Assembly: GCF_002338065.1 (NCBI RefSeq)
Contig: NZ_DDHJ01000018.1
Span: 49,647-113,646, forward strand
Reading direction: 5' to 3'
Source of the DNA: Pseudomonas sp. UBA1879
Lineage (GTDB): Bacteria > Pseudomonadota > Gammaproteobacteria > Pseudomonadales > Pseudomonadaceae
DNA: 64,000 bases
The notes under the pieces were generated by a model. That model did no database searches, was not told where the DNA came from, and was given only the letters and a program-made list of their open reading frames with translations. Positions 9,410-19,509 of this stretch are shown here, piece by piece. How positions within the stretch are numbered: position 1 is the first letter of the stretch; each line of letters opens with the position of its first letter. Both the position numbers and the translations under genes were made by a program.

Positions 9410-12067
9410 GTGAATTCAGACAGCCGCGCCGATGCCTTGCTGGCGACGCTCCCCCGTGACGACCGCGGCCGGTTGAAGGTGTTTCTCGGCGCCGCCCCCG
9501 GCGTGGGCAAGACCTACGCCATGTTGCAGGCCGCGCATACGCAACTGCGTCAAGGCGTCTCCGTCCTCGCCGGGGTCGTGGAAACCCATGGTCGCGCCGA
9601 GACCGAAGCGCTGCTCGGCGGTCTGCCGCAGCGACCCATGCTGCGCTCGGAATACCGCGGCGTGATGCTGGAGGAAATGGACCTTGACGGCTTGCTGGCC
9701 GCCCGGCCAAAACTGGTGTTGGTCGACGAGCTGGCCCACACCAACGCCCCGGGCAGTCGTCACGCCAAACGCTGGCAAGACATTCAGGAACTGCTCTCCG
9801 CCGGGATCGATGTCTACACCACCGTCAACGTGCAGCACCTGGAAAGCCTCAACGATCAAGTACGCGGCATCACCGGCGTGCAGGTCCGCGAAACCCTGCC
9901 GGACTGGGTCTTGCAGGAAGCCTACGAACTGGTGCTGATCGACCTGCCACCGCGCGAATTGCTGGAGCGGCTGCGCGACGGCAAGGTCTACGTCCCGGAA
10001 CAGGCGCGTGCAGCCATTGACGCCTTCTTTACCCAGACCAATCTCACCGCCCTGCGCGAACTGGCGATGCAGACTGCAGCGGCCCAGGTCGATAACGATC
10101 TGGCCCTCGGTTACCGCCAGCTGGGGCAGTCGGCGCCGGCGGTGCGCGGCCGTTTGCTGGTGGGGGTCGATGGCGATGCCCAGGCCGAGCGTCTGGTGCG
10201 TCACGCCAGTCGGGTGGCCCAGCGCAGACACCTGCCGTGGACCCTGGTGCATGTCGACAATGGGCGGTTCTTCGATGAACTGGCCCGCAGCCGCCTGCAG
10301 AGTGCCCAGCAGCTGGCGGAACGGCTGGGCGGCGAAGTCGTGGTGCTGCGCGCACCGGAAGTGGCGAAAACCCTGATTCAACACGCGGCCGAGCGTCGCG
10401 CCAGTCTGGTGCTGGTCGGGCAGTCGCAGCCTTCCTTGCGTCGGCGAGTGTTCGGCGGTGGGCTGGCCTCGCGTCTGTTACGCAACGCTCACGGGCTGGA
10501 AATCAACGTGCTGGACAGCGAGGCGCGCCCCGATCAGCCGCATTCGACCTCGCCGCGCACCCTCAGCGGGTTCGATTACCTGTTGGCGGTGCTGGCAACG
10601 GTCTGCGCCAGCGCCTTGGCCTGGGCGGTGTCCAGCGTCCTGGCACTGCCCAACATTTCGCTGGTGTTTCTCGCGGCGGTGCTGTTGGTGGCGGTGCGCA
10701 GCAGCCTCGGGCCGGCGATGGTCTGTTCGGTGCTGTCGTTTCTGGCTTATGACTTCCTGTTTATCCCGCCGAATTTCTCCCTCAGCATTCAGCGCGAAGA
10801 AGACGTGCTGACCCTACTGTTTTTCCTGATGATGGCCGCCCTGACCGGCAACCTCGCAGCCCGGCAGCGTCGACAGTTGCAGGCGTTGCGCGACACCCAG
10901 GAAGAGACCAGCGAACTGCTTGACCTGTCGAAACGCCTCACCGCCGCCACCGACCGGCAGGCCGTGCTCAGCGCTGCCGAACAGCACTTGGCTGGCTGGA
11001 AAGCTGTGCAGGTCTGCATGCTCGGCAAGGACGCCGATCAAGCCTGGCGAGTCGAAGTCGGCGGCGCACTGGAGTTTTCCGAATTCGAGCGCGCCGCAGC
11101 CGACTGGGCCTGGCAGCACGGCCAGCCCGCGGGCCGCGGCACCGGGACATTGCCCTCGGGGGCGTGGTGGTGGCTGCCGCTGTGGGTCGACGACGCACCG
11201 CTGGCGCTGCTCGGTGTCCGCGCCCAGCCCGGGCAAAGTTTCAGTGCCCAGCGTCGTCGGCTGCTGATCGCGCTCAGTCAGCCTTTGGGTCAGGCATTGG
11301 CCCGCGCGCAACTGGCCGACGACCTGGAAGCTGCGCGTCTGCACGGCGAAACCGAACAGCTGCGCAGTGCCTTGCTCGCCTCGGTGTCCCACGACCTGCG
11401 CACTCCGCTGACGGCCATGCGCGGCAGCATCGACAGCCTGCTGGCGCTGGGTGAGGCGATTCCGCTGGAAGACCGTCGCGAACTGTTGGAGGGCACCCGC
11501 GACGAGGCCGAGCGGCTGGACCGTTACATCCAGAACCTGCTGGACATGACGCGACTGGGCCACGGCGCATTGAAACTGGCGCGGGATTGGGTCGCGCCGG
11601 GTGACATCGTCGGCAGCACCCTGAACCGCCTGCGCGCCGTGCTGGCGCCGTTGCAGGTCAGCACCGATCTGCCAGCCGAGTTGCCCTTGCTGTACGTGCA
11701 CGCCGCGTTGATCGAACAGGCGCTGATCAACGTGGTGGAAAACGCCGCGCGCTTTTCGCCCAGCCATGGTCGCCTGCAGATCAGGGTGGCAGCGTTGAAC
11801 GATGAGCTGATCTTCGCCGTGAGCGACGAGGGGCCGGGGATTCCCGAAGCCGAGCGGGCGAAGATCTTCGACATGTTCTACACCGCCGCCCGGGGCGACC
11901 GAGGCGGGCAGGGCACTGGACTGGGCCTGGCGATCTGTCAGGGGATGGTGGGCGCTCATGGCGGGCGGATCAGCGTCGGCGACGGTATCGACGGGCACGG
12001 CACCTGCATTTCCCTGCATTTGCCGTTGCAGGCCCAGCCTCAGGGCGAAAAGGAGCAGGCGCTGTGA
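9410..12067 (+). CDS. kdpD: KdpD, K+/turgor sensor histidine kinase
   Basis: This 885-residue sensor kinase controls kdpFABC through KdpE. From the N-terminus it has a KdpD domain with Walker A GAAPGVGKT (27-35), a USP-like segment (about 245-370), four membrane helices (about 395-480), a GAF-like region, a HisKA box SVSHDLRTPLT with His661, and an ATPase domain with NVVENAARFSP and GTGLGLAIC. The start is GTG 9410 with AAGGGA upstream. Its length and domain order match the family. It is followed 55 bases later by kdpE. Confidence 0.96.
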   Translation: MNSDSRADALLATLPRDDRGRLKVFLGAAPGVGKTYAMLQAAHTQLRQGVSVLAGVVETHGRAETEALLGGLPQRPMLRSEYRGVMLEEMDLDGLLAARPKLVLVDELAHTNAPGSRHAKRWQDIQELLSAGIDVYTTVNVQHLESLNDQVRGITGVQVRETLPDWVLQEAYELVLIDLPPRELLERLRDGKVYVPEQARAAIDAFFTQTNLTALRELAMQTAAAQVDNDLALGYRQLGQSAPAVRGRLLVGVDGDAQAERLVRHASRVAQRRHLPWTLVHVDNGRFFDELARSRLQSAQQLAERLGGEVVVLRAPEVAKTLIQHAAERRASLVLVGQSQPSLRRRVFGGGLASRLLRNAHGLEINVLDSEARPDQPHSTSPRTLSGFDYLLAVLATVCASALAWAVSSVLALPNISLVFLAAVLLVAVRSSLGPAMVCSVLSFLAYDFLFIPPNFSLSIQREEDVLTLLFFLMMAALTGNLAARQRRQLQALRDTQEETSELLDLSKRLTAATDRQAVLSAAEQHLAGWKAVQVCMLGKDADQAWRVEVGGALEFSEFERAAADWAWQHGQPAGRGTGTLPSGAWWWLPLWVDDAPLALLGVRAQPGQSFSAQRRRLLIALSQPLGQALARAQLADDLEAARLHGETEQLRSALLASVSHDLRTPLTAMRGSIDSLLALGEAIPLEDRRELLEGTRDEAERLDRYIQNLLDMTRLGHGALKLARDWVAPGDIVGSTLNRLRAVLAPLQVSTDLPAELPLLYVHAALIEQALINVVENAARFSPSHGRLQIRVAALNDELIFAVSDEGPGIPEAERAKIFDMFYTAARGDRGGQGTGLGLAICQGMVGAHGGRISVGDGIDGHGTCISLHLPLQAQPQGEKEQAL

Positions 12068-12122
12068 AGACGCTTTGGGGTAGGCTGGCGGCGTGTGAAT
12101 GAAGACTTTTGACGGGAATTCC

Positions 12123-12812
12123 ATGAGCCAGACGGCAACCATTCTGGTGATCGACGATGAGCCGCAGATCCGCAAATTCCTGCGCATCAGCCTCGCATCA
12201 CAGGGCTACGCCGTGATCGAAGCCGGGACCGGCAACGAAGGACTGGCGCAGGCCGCGCTCAGCAAACCCGATCTGCTGGTGCTCGACTTGGGCCTGCCGG
12301 ACATTGACGGCCAAGACGTGCTGAGCCAGTTCCGCGAGTGGTCGGCGGTGCCGGTGCTGGTGCTGTCGGTGCGCGCCAGCGAGGGCGAAAAGGTCCGGGC
12401 GCTGGACGCCGGGGCCAACGACTACGTGACCAAACCGTTCGGGATCCAGGAGTTTCTGGCCCGGGTTCGGGCGCTGCTGCGTCAGGCACCGGCCTCAGGC
12501 CAGACTGACGCGGCGTTGGTCATCGGGCCGTTGACGGTTGATCTCGCTTACCGGCGCGTGCTGCTGGACGATACGGAAGTGGCGCTGACCCGCAAGGAAT
12601 ACGCCGTGCTGGCGCAACTCGCGCGGCACCCGGGCCGGGTCATCACGCAGCAACAACTGCTCAAGGACATCTGGGGGCCGACCCACGTGGAGGACACCCA
12701 TTACCTGCGCATCGTCGTCGGCCACCTGCGCCAGAAACTCTCCGACGACCCCGCCGCACCCCGTTTCATCATGACCGAGGCGGGGGTGGGCTATCGGTTG
12801 GTGGGGGCGTGA
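12123..12812 (+). CDS. kdpE: KdpE, OmpR-family response regulator
   Basis: This 229-residue regulator has a receiver domain (ILVIDDEPQIRKFL, phospho-acceptor Asp55 in VLDLGLPDIDG, Lys in YVTKPF) and a C-terminal winged helix with the LTRKEYAVLAQLARHPGRV pattern. Phosphorylated by KdpD, it should activate kdpFABC, probably from the T-rich site near 4613. ATG 12123 has GGGAA upstream; an earlier ATG at 12099 would add eight non-conserved residues. The CACAATCGTTGTG hairpin just after the stop may help end transcription. Confidence 0.95.
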   Translation: MSQTATILVIDDEPQIRKFLRISLASQGYAVIEAGTGNEGLAQAALSKPDLLVLDLGLPDIDGQDVLSQFREWSAVPVLVLSVRASEGEKVRALDAGANDYVTKPFGIQEFLARVRALLRQAPASGQTDAALVIGPLTVDLAYRRVLLDDTEVALTRKEYAVLAQLARHPGRVITQQQLLKDIWGPTHVEDTHYLRIVVGHLRQKLSDDPAAPRFIMTEAGVGYRLVGA

Positions 12813-12867
12813 GGTAGCACAATCGTTGTGGGAGTCGGCTTGCACGTAGATCGCCCGCGAGCTGACC

Positions 12868-13929
12868 TCAATGCTCCCGCTCATACCGATCCAGCGTGTC
12901 CCGCGCAATTTCTCGCCCCAGCGCAATCAGTTCCGGCGCTTTGTAGAACTCGAAAAACCGGCAGACGCGTTTGGGCACGTTGATCAGGATGTCCGGCGGA
13001 TAACCGGCGATCTTGTACTGCGCCAACGAGGTCTGCATCACCTCGAAACTCTGGTTGATCAGATCGAGCAAGGACGCAGGCCCTACGTTGTCGATGATCA
13101 CTGAGCCACTGGCGGACTTTGGGGCGCCCGGTTCGGAAGGGGCGGCGGCAGGTTGTTGGCCTTGCGGGTCGGCGGATTCACTGTCGTGCTGGCCGAGCCA
13201 AGGGTCGGGCAACGTGGCGGCGGTGGCCTTGAGGCGGTCCTGCTCCAGACGCAAGACGTCGCCGGCTGCCACGTCCATCTTGCGCCGGAATGGCAGATGC
13301 GAACCGATGGAATTGATCAACGCGTCGAAGCGTTTCTTCACGGCGGGCGGGCGTTCGATCACCGGCAAGTGGTACTGCTTCTGGTTAGTCGAGTTGAGGT
13401 TGACCGCCACGATCAGATCGCAATGGCTGGACACCACCGGCACGATCGGCAGCGGGTTGAGCAGGCCGCCGTCCACCAGCGTGCGATTGCCTTGAACCAC
13501 CGGGGTGAACAGGCTGGGAATCGCCGCTGACGCGCGCATGGCCGAGTGCAGGTTGCCTTCCTGAAACCAGATTTCCTGCTGGTTGGTCAGGTCGGTGGCG
13601 ACGGCAGTGTATGGAACGCGCAGGTCTTCGATATTGATCTCGCCGACGATTTCGCGGATTTTGCCGAAGACTTTTTCTCCGCGAATGGCGCCCAGACGGA
13701 AACTCACGTCCACCAGCCGCAACACGTCGAGATAATCCAGACTCTCGATCCACGCCTTGTATTCCGGCAGTTTGCCTGCCGCATAAATCCCCCCGATCAC
13801 CGCCCCCATCGAGCAACCGGCGATGCAGGCAATGTCGTACCCGCGTCGTTCCAGTTCTTCGATCACGCCGATGTGTGCGTACCCTCTGGCGCCCCCAGAC
13901 CCCAATACCAGCGCGACTCGTTTCTTCAT
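12868..13929 (-). CDS. patatin-like phospholipase (RssA-type)
   Basis: This 353-residue protein has the patatin fold. The oxyanion loop GSGGARGYAHIG is at 10-21, the nucleophile Ser40 lies in GCSMG, and the aspartate lies in VDGGLLNPLP. Patatins are Ser-Asp dyad lipid acyl hydrolases. No signal peptide is present, so it should act in the cytoplasm. About 100 residues beyond the catalytic core, including a Pro/Ala/Ser-rich linker (around 240-275), end in a segment of unknown role. It converges with kdpE and is divergent from the small lipoprotein gene. Confidence 0.85.
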   Translation of the reverse strand: MKKRVALVLGSGGARGYAHIGVIEELERRGYDIACIAGCSMGAVIGGIYAAGKLPEYKAWIESLDYLDVLRLVDVSFRLGAIRGEKVFGKIREIVGEINIEDLRVPYTAVATDLTNQQEIWFQEGNLHSAMRASAAIPSLFTPVVQGNRTLVDGGLLNPLPIVPVVSSHCDLIVAVNLNSTNQKQYHLPVIERPPAVKKRFDALINSIGSHLPFRRKMDVAAGDVLRLEQDRLKATAATLPDPWLGQHDSESADPQGQQPAAAPSEPGAPKSASGSVIIDNVGPASLLDLINQSFEVMQTSLAQYKIAGYPPDILINVPKRVCRFFEFYKAPELIALGREIARDTLDRYEREH

Positions 13930-14104
13930 TCGCAGGCTCCCCGTTACCTGGCCTCTACCCTACGCCCAAGGCTGCGCCGGGTGTATAACGGGCGCGACAA
14001 AAAACACCGGGGCCGCGACCCGGACATGGCACTTTTACATCGCCGCATCGTCAAACCCGCAGCGTCAATTCCATCGTTGATTTTCCATTGCTGAGGTACA
14101 CCCG

Positions 14105-14383
14105 ATGAAAGCCTGGATCTGCCTGCCACTGCTCGCCCTCGTTCTCTCAGGCTGCGCGGGAAAAACCGCCTATCGCGACAGCTGCGCCACCAACCTGGAT
14201 GCCGCCTGGCACGAATTGGACCTGGCCAAGGCCGAAGGCTTTGCCGGGACCGTCAGCTACTCGAAAGCCTTGTCCCTGCTGACCGGCGCCAAAACCCAGC
14301 AGCAGTTCGAAGCGTTCGAAGGCTGCAACGAGAAAGCCGAGAAAGCGCGCTTCTACATCCGTGAGTCCCGCGCCGGACGTTGA
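14105..14383 (+). CDS. small lipoprotein of unknown function
   Basis: This 92-residue protein begins with a lipoprotein signal peptide ending in LSGC (lipidated Cys about residue 17). The mature part is short and helical, with pairs of cysteines (RDSCATN and EGCNEK) that may form a disulphide. GAGG precedes ATG 14105. It is divergent from the patatin gene with about 175 bases between. I know of no function; it belongs with the kdp-patatin neighbourhood in other Pseudomonas. Confidence 0.75.
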   Translation: MKAWICLPLLALVLSGCAGKTAYRDSCATNLDAAWHELDLAKAEGFAGTVSYSKALSLLTGAKTQQQFEAFEGCNEKAEKARFYIRESRAGR

Positions 14384-14440
14384 GTCTGGTCGTGATGTTC
14401 CGGGCTCACGCGGATGGTTTTTGACTCTGGGCGCAGCCCA

Positions 14441-14528
14441 TGGGAGCCGGCTTGCTGGCGAAAGCGTCAGGTCAGACAAATAATGGATGTCGACCTGTGT
14501 GCCGCCTTCGCCAGCAAGCCAGCTCCCA
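14441..14528. repeat. REP pair upstream of moxR
   Basis: The GGGAGCCGGCTTGCTGGCGAA arm at 14441-14462 and its reverse complement at 14507-14528 (one mismatch) form a BIME-like pair. The interval 14384-14724 otherwise has no gene that I can support; the promoter of the moxR operon should lie in 14530-14720. Confidence 0.8.
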
Positions 14529-14724
14529 CGCCTTCGGCATAAGCGTGTCGAGGTCCTCTCTCGACGTATCGTCAGCACTGCGTTCAGCCACCCCTCTTGT
14601 CAAATCCTCCCGATTCCGCTCATCCGCGCTGGCGAAAACGCCTACGCTGACTTTAAAGTGGCTGCACGTCTGGCATCTGCCGCAATCCTACGAGTCAAGC
14701 GCTGTCGCCTGGGGAGGCTTTCCG

Positions 14725-15642
14725 ATGGGCAGAAAACTGGATGCGTGTCTCAACGCAATCAATGAAGTGGTGTTGGGCAAGGAACCGCAAGTTCGTCTGG
14801 CGCTGACATGTCTTCTGGGCGGCGGGCATCTGCTGATCGAAGATTTGCCCGGCATGGGCAAGACCACCCTCAGCCATACCCTAGCGCGGGTGCTGGGGCT
14901 GAGCTTCCAGCGCATTCAATTCACCTCTGATCTACTACCGGGCGACATTCTCGGCACGTCGGTCTTCGACCGGGAAACCGGGCAATTCACCTTCCATCCC
15001 GGGCCAATCTTCGCCGAACTGGTGCTGGCGGACGAAATCAATCGCGCCACGCCCAAAAGCCAGAGCGCATTGCTCGAAGCCATGGAAGAAGGGCAGGTGA
15101 CCCTCGAAGGCGCTACCCGCGTGTTGCCTGACCCGTTTTTCGTCATCGCCACGCAAAACCCGTTCAGTCAGGGCGGGACCTTCGCACTGCCCGAATCGCA
15201 GCTGGACCGCTTCCTGATGCGCCTGTCACTGGGCTACCCCGCGCGCTCGGCCGAGAAAGCCTTGTTGCTGGGCGAGTCTCGTCGGGAGTTGTTGCCGCGT
15301 ATCGAGCCGATCATCGACCACAGCGAGTTGGCAGCGTTGCAGGAAGAGGCTCGTCGCGTACGGGCCAGCGATGCGCTGGTGGATTATGTGTTGCGGCTGG
15401 TGGACGCCACGCGCAGTCAGCCGCAGTTCGCCTACGGCCTGTCACCCCGGGCAAGCCTGGCAATCCTCTCGGCGGCGCGGGCCTGGGCCTTGCTGATCGG
15501 TCGCGATTACGTGATTCCGGAAGACGTCCAGGCGATTCTGCCGGCGGTGATCGGCCATCGTCTGCGCGACCGCAGCGATCCCACCGGGCATGGCGGCGGG
15601 GCGTTGGTTCAAGGGTTGCTGCGTGAGGTGCCGGTGCTGTGA
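14725..15642 (+). CDS. MoxR-family AAA+ ATPase
   Basis: This 305-residue AAA+ chaperone-like ATPase has Walker A LPGMGKTT (41-48), Walker B LADEINRA, sensor ATQNPF and the lid region ending in RDRSDPTGH. MoxR proteins usually work with a DUF58/VWA partner, and that partner follows directly. GGAGG lies eight bases before ATG 14725; the frame is open further upstream but covers a REP element and is not coding. The stop overlaps the next ATG (TGATG), so the genes are coupled. Confidence 0.92.
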   Translation: MGRKLDACLNAINEVVLGKEPQVRLALTCLLGGGHLLIEDLPGMGKTTLSHTLARVLGLSFQRIQFTSDLLPGDILGTSVFDRETGQFTFHPGPIFAELVLADEINRATPKSQSALLEAMEEGQVTLEGATRVLPDPFFVIATQNPFSQGGTFALPESQLDRFLMRLSLGYPARSAEKALLLGESRRELLPRIEPIIDHSELAALQEEARRVRASDALVDYVLRLVDATRSQPQFAYGLSPRASLAILSAARAWALLIGRDYVIPEDVQAILPAVIGHRLRDRSDPTGHGGGALVQGLLREVPVL

Positions 15643-16595
15643 TGCCACAGTTCAAACCGTTCTGGCAGCGCTGGGTGGGACGTCGCATTCCTCCAGCCTC
15701 CCGGATCGAGCTGGATCATCGCCGAATCTTCATCCTGCCGACCCGGGCGGGCAGCACCTTCATGCTCGTGCTGTTTCTGCTGTTGCTGGTGTCGATCAAC
15801 TACCAGAACAGCCTTGCCTACGGCCTGACCTTCCTCATGACCTCGGTGGGCATCCTTGGCATTCTGCACACCTATCGAAACTTCAGCGGCCTGGTGCTCA
15901 GCGCCGGCCACGCCCGTTCGGTGTTCGTCGGCGAACCGGTGCAACTGCGCCTGCGTCTGGAAAGCGCGTCGAACGGCCATCAGGCCATCGCGCTTGGCTG
16001 GGACAGCGAGAGACTTGAGCAGACCGACGTCGAATCCGAGCAGCAGGTGGACGTGGCGCTGACCTTGCCAGCGGTCAACCGCGGCTGGTTGCGGGCCCCG
16101 CGTTTGCGGGTCGAGAGCGTGTTTCCCCTCGGCATCTTCCGCGCCTGGACGTGGCTGGATCTGGAGCAGACCGTGCTGGTTTATCCGCGTCCAATTCCAG
16201 GTAGCCTGCCGCTCCTGCAAGGGGTTCAGCCTCACGCCGAAGACGATGGACAGGCCACCCATGGCCAGGGCGTCGACGACTATCAGGGGCTGCGCACCTG
16301 GCAGCCGGGCGACTCCATGCGCCGCCTGCACTGGAAAGCCTGGTCGCGGGGGCAGGGGCTGATGGTCAAGGAGTTCACAGACCTCAGCGGCCATGACTTG
16401 TGCCTGGATTTCATGGCCCTGGGCGGCGACATCGAAGAGCGGCTTTCGCGCCTGTGCTATTGGGTACTGGAGCTGTCGCAGCGGCAGCAGCCGTTCGCCT
16501 TACGCTTGCCCGGTTTCCTTTCGGCGGTGGACAGCGGCGATGCCCATCGCGAGGCCTGCCTGCGGCAACTGGCGCTGTACGGGGTGCGGGCATGA
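15642..16595 (+). CDS. DUF58 membrane protein
   Basis: This protein of about 317 residues has two adjacent membrane helices (about 35-80) followed by a beta-rich region and the DUF58 signature (VDDYQGLRTWQPGDSMRRLHW). DUF58 proteins are usual partners of MoxR ATPases and lie in the cell envelope. I start it at the ATG that overlaps the moxR stop; a GTG three bases upstream is possible. It is followed 13 bases later by the tgpA-like gene, so MoxR, DUF58 and transglutaminase form one operon. Confidence 0.88.
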   Translation: MPQFKPFWQRWVGRRIPPASRIELDHRRIFILPTRAGSTFMLVLFLLLLVSINYQNSLAYGLTFLMTSVGILGILHTYRNFSGLVLSAGHARSVFVGEPVQLRLRLESASNGHQAIALGWDSERLEQTDVESEQQVDVALTLPAVNRGWLRAPRLRVESVFPLGIFRAWTWLDLEQTVLVYPRPIPGSLPLLQGVQPHAEDDGQATHGQGVDDYQGLRTWQPGDSMRRLHWKAWSRGQGLMVKEFTDLSGHDLCLDFMALGGDIEERLSRLCYWVLELSQRQQPFALRLPGFLSAVDSGDAHREACLRQLALYGVRA

Positions 16596-16608
16596 AGGCG
16601 GCACGGGC

Positions 16609-18609
16609 ATGACCTCCACCCAGCTCGCCCAGCCGATCCCCAGGGTCAGCCTCAATTGGCTGCTGATCGCCCAGGCGCTGGTGATCGTCCCGTTTTCGCT
16701 GCATATCCCCGTGGCGCTGGTGGTGCTGTGGCTGGTGTGCAGTTTCTGGCGCATTCAAATATTCCGCATGCGCGTGCGGATGCCCGGCACCTGGATCAAA
16801 TCCGGACTGCTGGTGGGAACAGCGGGCGGGATCTTTCTGGCGCGGGGCAGCCTGGTGGGCCTGGATGCCGGGGCCGCGCTGCTGATCGCCGCATTCATCC
16901 TCAAGATGCTGGAAATGCAGACGCGACGGGATGCGCTGGTGCTGATCTTTCTCGGCTTCTTTTGCGTGGCGGTCGGCTATCTGTTCGAAGACGCGCTGCT
17001 GTGGGGGCTGTTCACCCTGTTACCAGTGACGGCATTGCTCGCGGGGCTGATCGGCCTGCAACAGTCCAGCCTCTCCAGCAAACCGGCGGGCACATTGAAA
17101 TTGGCGATCAAACTGCTGCTGCAGGCCGTGCCATTGATGCTGCTGTTATTTCTGTTCTTTCCCCGTCTCGACCCTTTGTGGTCGCTGCCGCAGCCGAGCA
17201 ATAAAGGGCTGACCGGGCTTTCCGACAGCATGTCGCCGGGGGACGTGGCCGAGCTGAGCCAATCGGCGGCGCTGGTGTTCCGGGCCAGCTTCGAGGGACC
17301 GGTGCCGCCACGTCATCAGCAATACTGGCGCGGTTTGACGCTGGAGCAGTTCGACGGAAGACGCTGGTCACAGTCGTCCCGCGCGCTGGTGCCGGATGCC
17401 CCGGACTGGCACAAGACCGGCGAGAAGATCAGCTACAGCGTGGTCATGGAACCCAGCGGCAAGCCGTGGCTGATGACGCTGGACGTCGGCGAAACGGACC
17501 TCGCCGGTGTGCGCCAGATGAGCGACTTTCGCTGGCAGCGTCGACGGCCCATCGAGCAATCGGTGCTGTACAGCGTCGATGCCTGGCCCGACGCGGTGCG
17601 AGAGACCCGCCTGGGCGACAGCGCCCGATCCCAGGATCTGCAACTGCCTGCCAAGGGCAATCCGCAAGCGCGGGAGTGGGCGGCGGACCTGCACCAGCGC
17701 TACCCAAAACCCGAGGCACTGGTGGACGGCCTGCTGACGTATTTCACGGAACAGCCGTTCCGCTACACGCTGAAGCCGCCCACGCTCGGGCCCAATGGCA
17801 TCGACGATTTCCTGTTCGGCAGCCGCGCCGGTTTCTGTGAGCATTACGCAGGGGCCATGACGTTTGTCCTGCGCGCGGCAGGCATTCCGGCACGGGTCGT
17901 GGCGGGGTATCAGGGCGGCGAGCTGAACCCGGATGGCAACTACATCAGCGTGCGCCAGTTCGATGCCCACGCCTGGGTCGAGTATTGGCAGGCGGGCGTT
18001 GGCTGGCGCAGTGTCGACCCGACTGCAGCCGTGTCGCCGGCGCGGATCGAACAGGGGTTAGAGGCCGCGTTGGGCGCCGATGAGGAGTTTCTCGCCGATT
18101 CGCCGATGTCGGTGTTGCGCTATCGGCACCTGGCCTGGATCAATTCGATTCGCCTCAGTTGGGATAACCTCAATTACGGTTGGCAGCGCTGGGTGCTGGG
18201 CTATCAAGGGCAACAGCAATTGCAGGTGCTGGGCCGCTGGTTCTCGGGTTTTCAGGCACCGGTGTTCGCCGGTGGCGCGCTAGTGATCCTCGGGATCGTA
18301 GCGCTGTGGCTGTTCAAACCGTGGCAACGGGAGAGCGACTCGCAACTGCGGCTGTTCAATGCGTTCGAACGACTGCTCGCCCGGCACGGTCTAAAACGCC
18401 AACCGGGGGAGGGCGCTCGGGCGTTCGCGATACGCGCCGCTCAGCGCTTCCCGGCGCAGGCTGAGGCCATTGAAGGGTTCGCCCAGGCGTTCGAAGCCCA
18501 GCGCTATGCCGGGGTGTCCAGCTCGGCCGGGCAGCTGCGCCGCCGTCTGAAACACCTGCGTCGCTGTTTGCCCTGGCGCTTGTCGGTGGTTAAAGACAAG
18601 CAGCCTTAA
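16609..18609 (+). CDS. tgpA: TgpA-like membrane transglutaminase
   Basis: This 666-residue inner-membrane protein begins with about six helices (DUF3488, residues 10-200). A periplasmic transglutaminase domain follows, in which Cys410 (AGFCEHYA), His454 (DAHAWVEYW) and Asp470 (SVDPTAA) form the expected triad, then one more helix (about 550-575) and a cytoplasmic DUF4129-like tail. P. aeruginosa TgpA is essential and has nearly the same length and triad spacing. The operon with moxR and DUF58 agrees with that identity. The start is ATG 16609. Confidence 0.92.
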   Translation: MTSTQLAQPIPRVSLNWLLIAQALVIVPFSLHIPVALVVLWLVCSFWRIQIFRMRVRMPGTWIKSGLLVGTAGGIFLARGSLVGLDAGAALLIAAFILKMLEMQTRRDALVLIFLGFFCVAVGYLFEDALLWGLFTLLPVTALLAGLIGLQQSSLSSKPAGTLKLAIKLLLQAVPLMLLLFLFFPRLDPLWSLPQPSNKGLTGLSDSMSPGDVAELSQSAALVFRASFEGPVPPRHQQYWRGLTLEQFDGRRWSQSSRALVPDAPDWHKTGEKISYSVVMEPSGKPWLMTLDVGETDLAGVRQMSDFRWQRRRPIEQSVLYSVDAWPDAVRETRLGDSARSQDLQLPAKGNPQAREWAADLHQRYPKPEALVDGLLTYFTEQPFRYTLKPPTLGPNGIDDFLFGSRAGFCEHYAGAMTFVLRAAGIPARVVAGYQGGELNPDGNYISVRQFDAHAWVEYWQAGVGWRSVDPTAAVSPARIEQGLEAALGADEEFLADSPMSVLRYRHLAWINSIRLSWDNLNYGWQRWVLGYQGQQQLQVLGRWFSGFQAPVFAGGALVILGIVALWLFKPWQRESDSQLRLFNAFERLLARHGLKRQPGEGARAFAIRAAQRFPAQAEAIEGFAQAFEAQRYAGVSSSAGQLRRRLKHLRRCLPWRLSVVKDKQP

Positions 18610-18630
18610 TCAACCTTCAAGGAGTCCTCG

Positions 18631-19410
18631 ATGTCTGCCATGGTCGATCACCTGATCGCCGAGATTTTCAGTCTCAACGTCAAACTGCTGGCCTGCCATG
18701 CGCGACTGGCCGCGTCCACCGACAGCGAGGCGTTGCATGATCTGCGCACCACCGTGCGGCGCCTGCGCAGTGTGTTGCGGCCGTTGCGTGGCTTGCCGGG
18801 GCTGGATCAGGTGGAAGAGGCGGCCAAGGGGGTCGGCGATCTGACCACGCCGCTGCGGGATATGCAGGTGCTGGCGGCGTTTCTCGCCGAACAGGGCGAG
18901 CAGCAGGCGGCGCTGAAGCGGGCGAATCACCTGAAAATCGCATGCCCTCAAGTGGCCACGTCGGCCGAGTTGAACCGTCTGTTTGGTGTGCTCGATCAAC
19001 TGCCCTCGTTCCTGCGCACTCAACAGCGTCATGGCTTGCTGAAGAAGCTGCGCCAGCGCATCGAAAAACGCCTGGACAAGCAATGGAAGAAACTGCGCGA
19101 AGCCATGGCTGATCCCGCCCACGACCGCCACCGTCTTCGGCTGTTGATCAAGCGCGTGCGCTACGCGGCGGAGGCGTATCCCGAATTGAGCCATCAACCC
19201 GACGGCATGCAAAAACGCCTCAAGGCCGCCCAAGGCGCATTGGGCGATTGGCATGATCACTTGCAATGGCTCGCTCAGGCCGAGCAACATCAGGACCTCG
19301 CGCCCTGCGTGGCCGGCTGGCAGTCGGGGATCCTGCGCGCCGAAGCAAAATCGGACAAAGCGCTGGATAAACTGGCCCACGCCTGTTTCGGTGATTCGCG
19401 CAGGCACTGA
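18631..19410 (+). CDS. CHAD domain protein
   Basis: This 259-residue all-helical basic protein has the CHAD pattern: HDLRTTVRRLRSVLRPLR near the N-terminus, a second RHRLRLLIKRVRYAAE repeat, and conserved histidines and arginines. CHAD domains bind inorganic polyphosphate through this charged surface. It lies 21 bases after tgpA with a GGAG ribosome binding site, so it probably belongs to that operon. The link between CHAD and the transglutaminase is unclear. Confidence 0.88.
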   Translation: MSAMVDHLIAEIFSLNVKLLACHARLAASTDSEALHDLRTTVRRLRSVLRPLRGLPGLDQVEEAAKGVGDLTTPLRDMQVLAAFLAEQGEQQAALKRANHLKIACPQVATSAELNRLFGVLDQLPSFLRTQQRHGLLKKLRQRIEKRLDKQWKKLREAMADPAHDRHRLRLLIKRVRYAAEAYPELSHQPDGMQKRLKAAQGALGDWHDHLQWLAQAEQHQDLAPCVAGWQSGILRAEAKSDKALDKLAHACFGDSRRH

Positions 19411-19509
19411 TCCCGATCAAGCCGCAGAATTGGCAGTTATAAGCGCTGTTCAGGAGGCGGCGTCTCGCTAAGATCCGGGCATCTTTCCTGTGCGTCTCAC
19501 GGAGTGCCC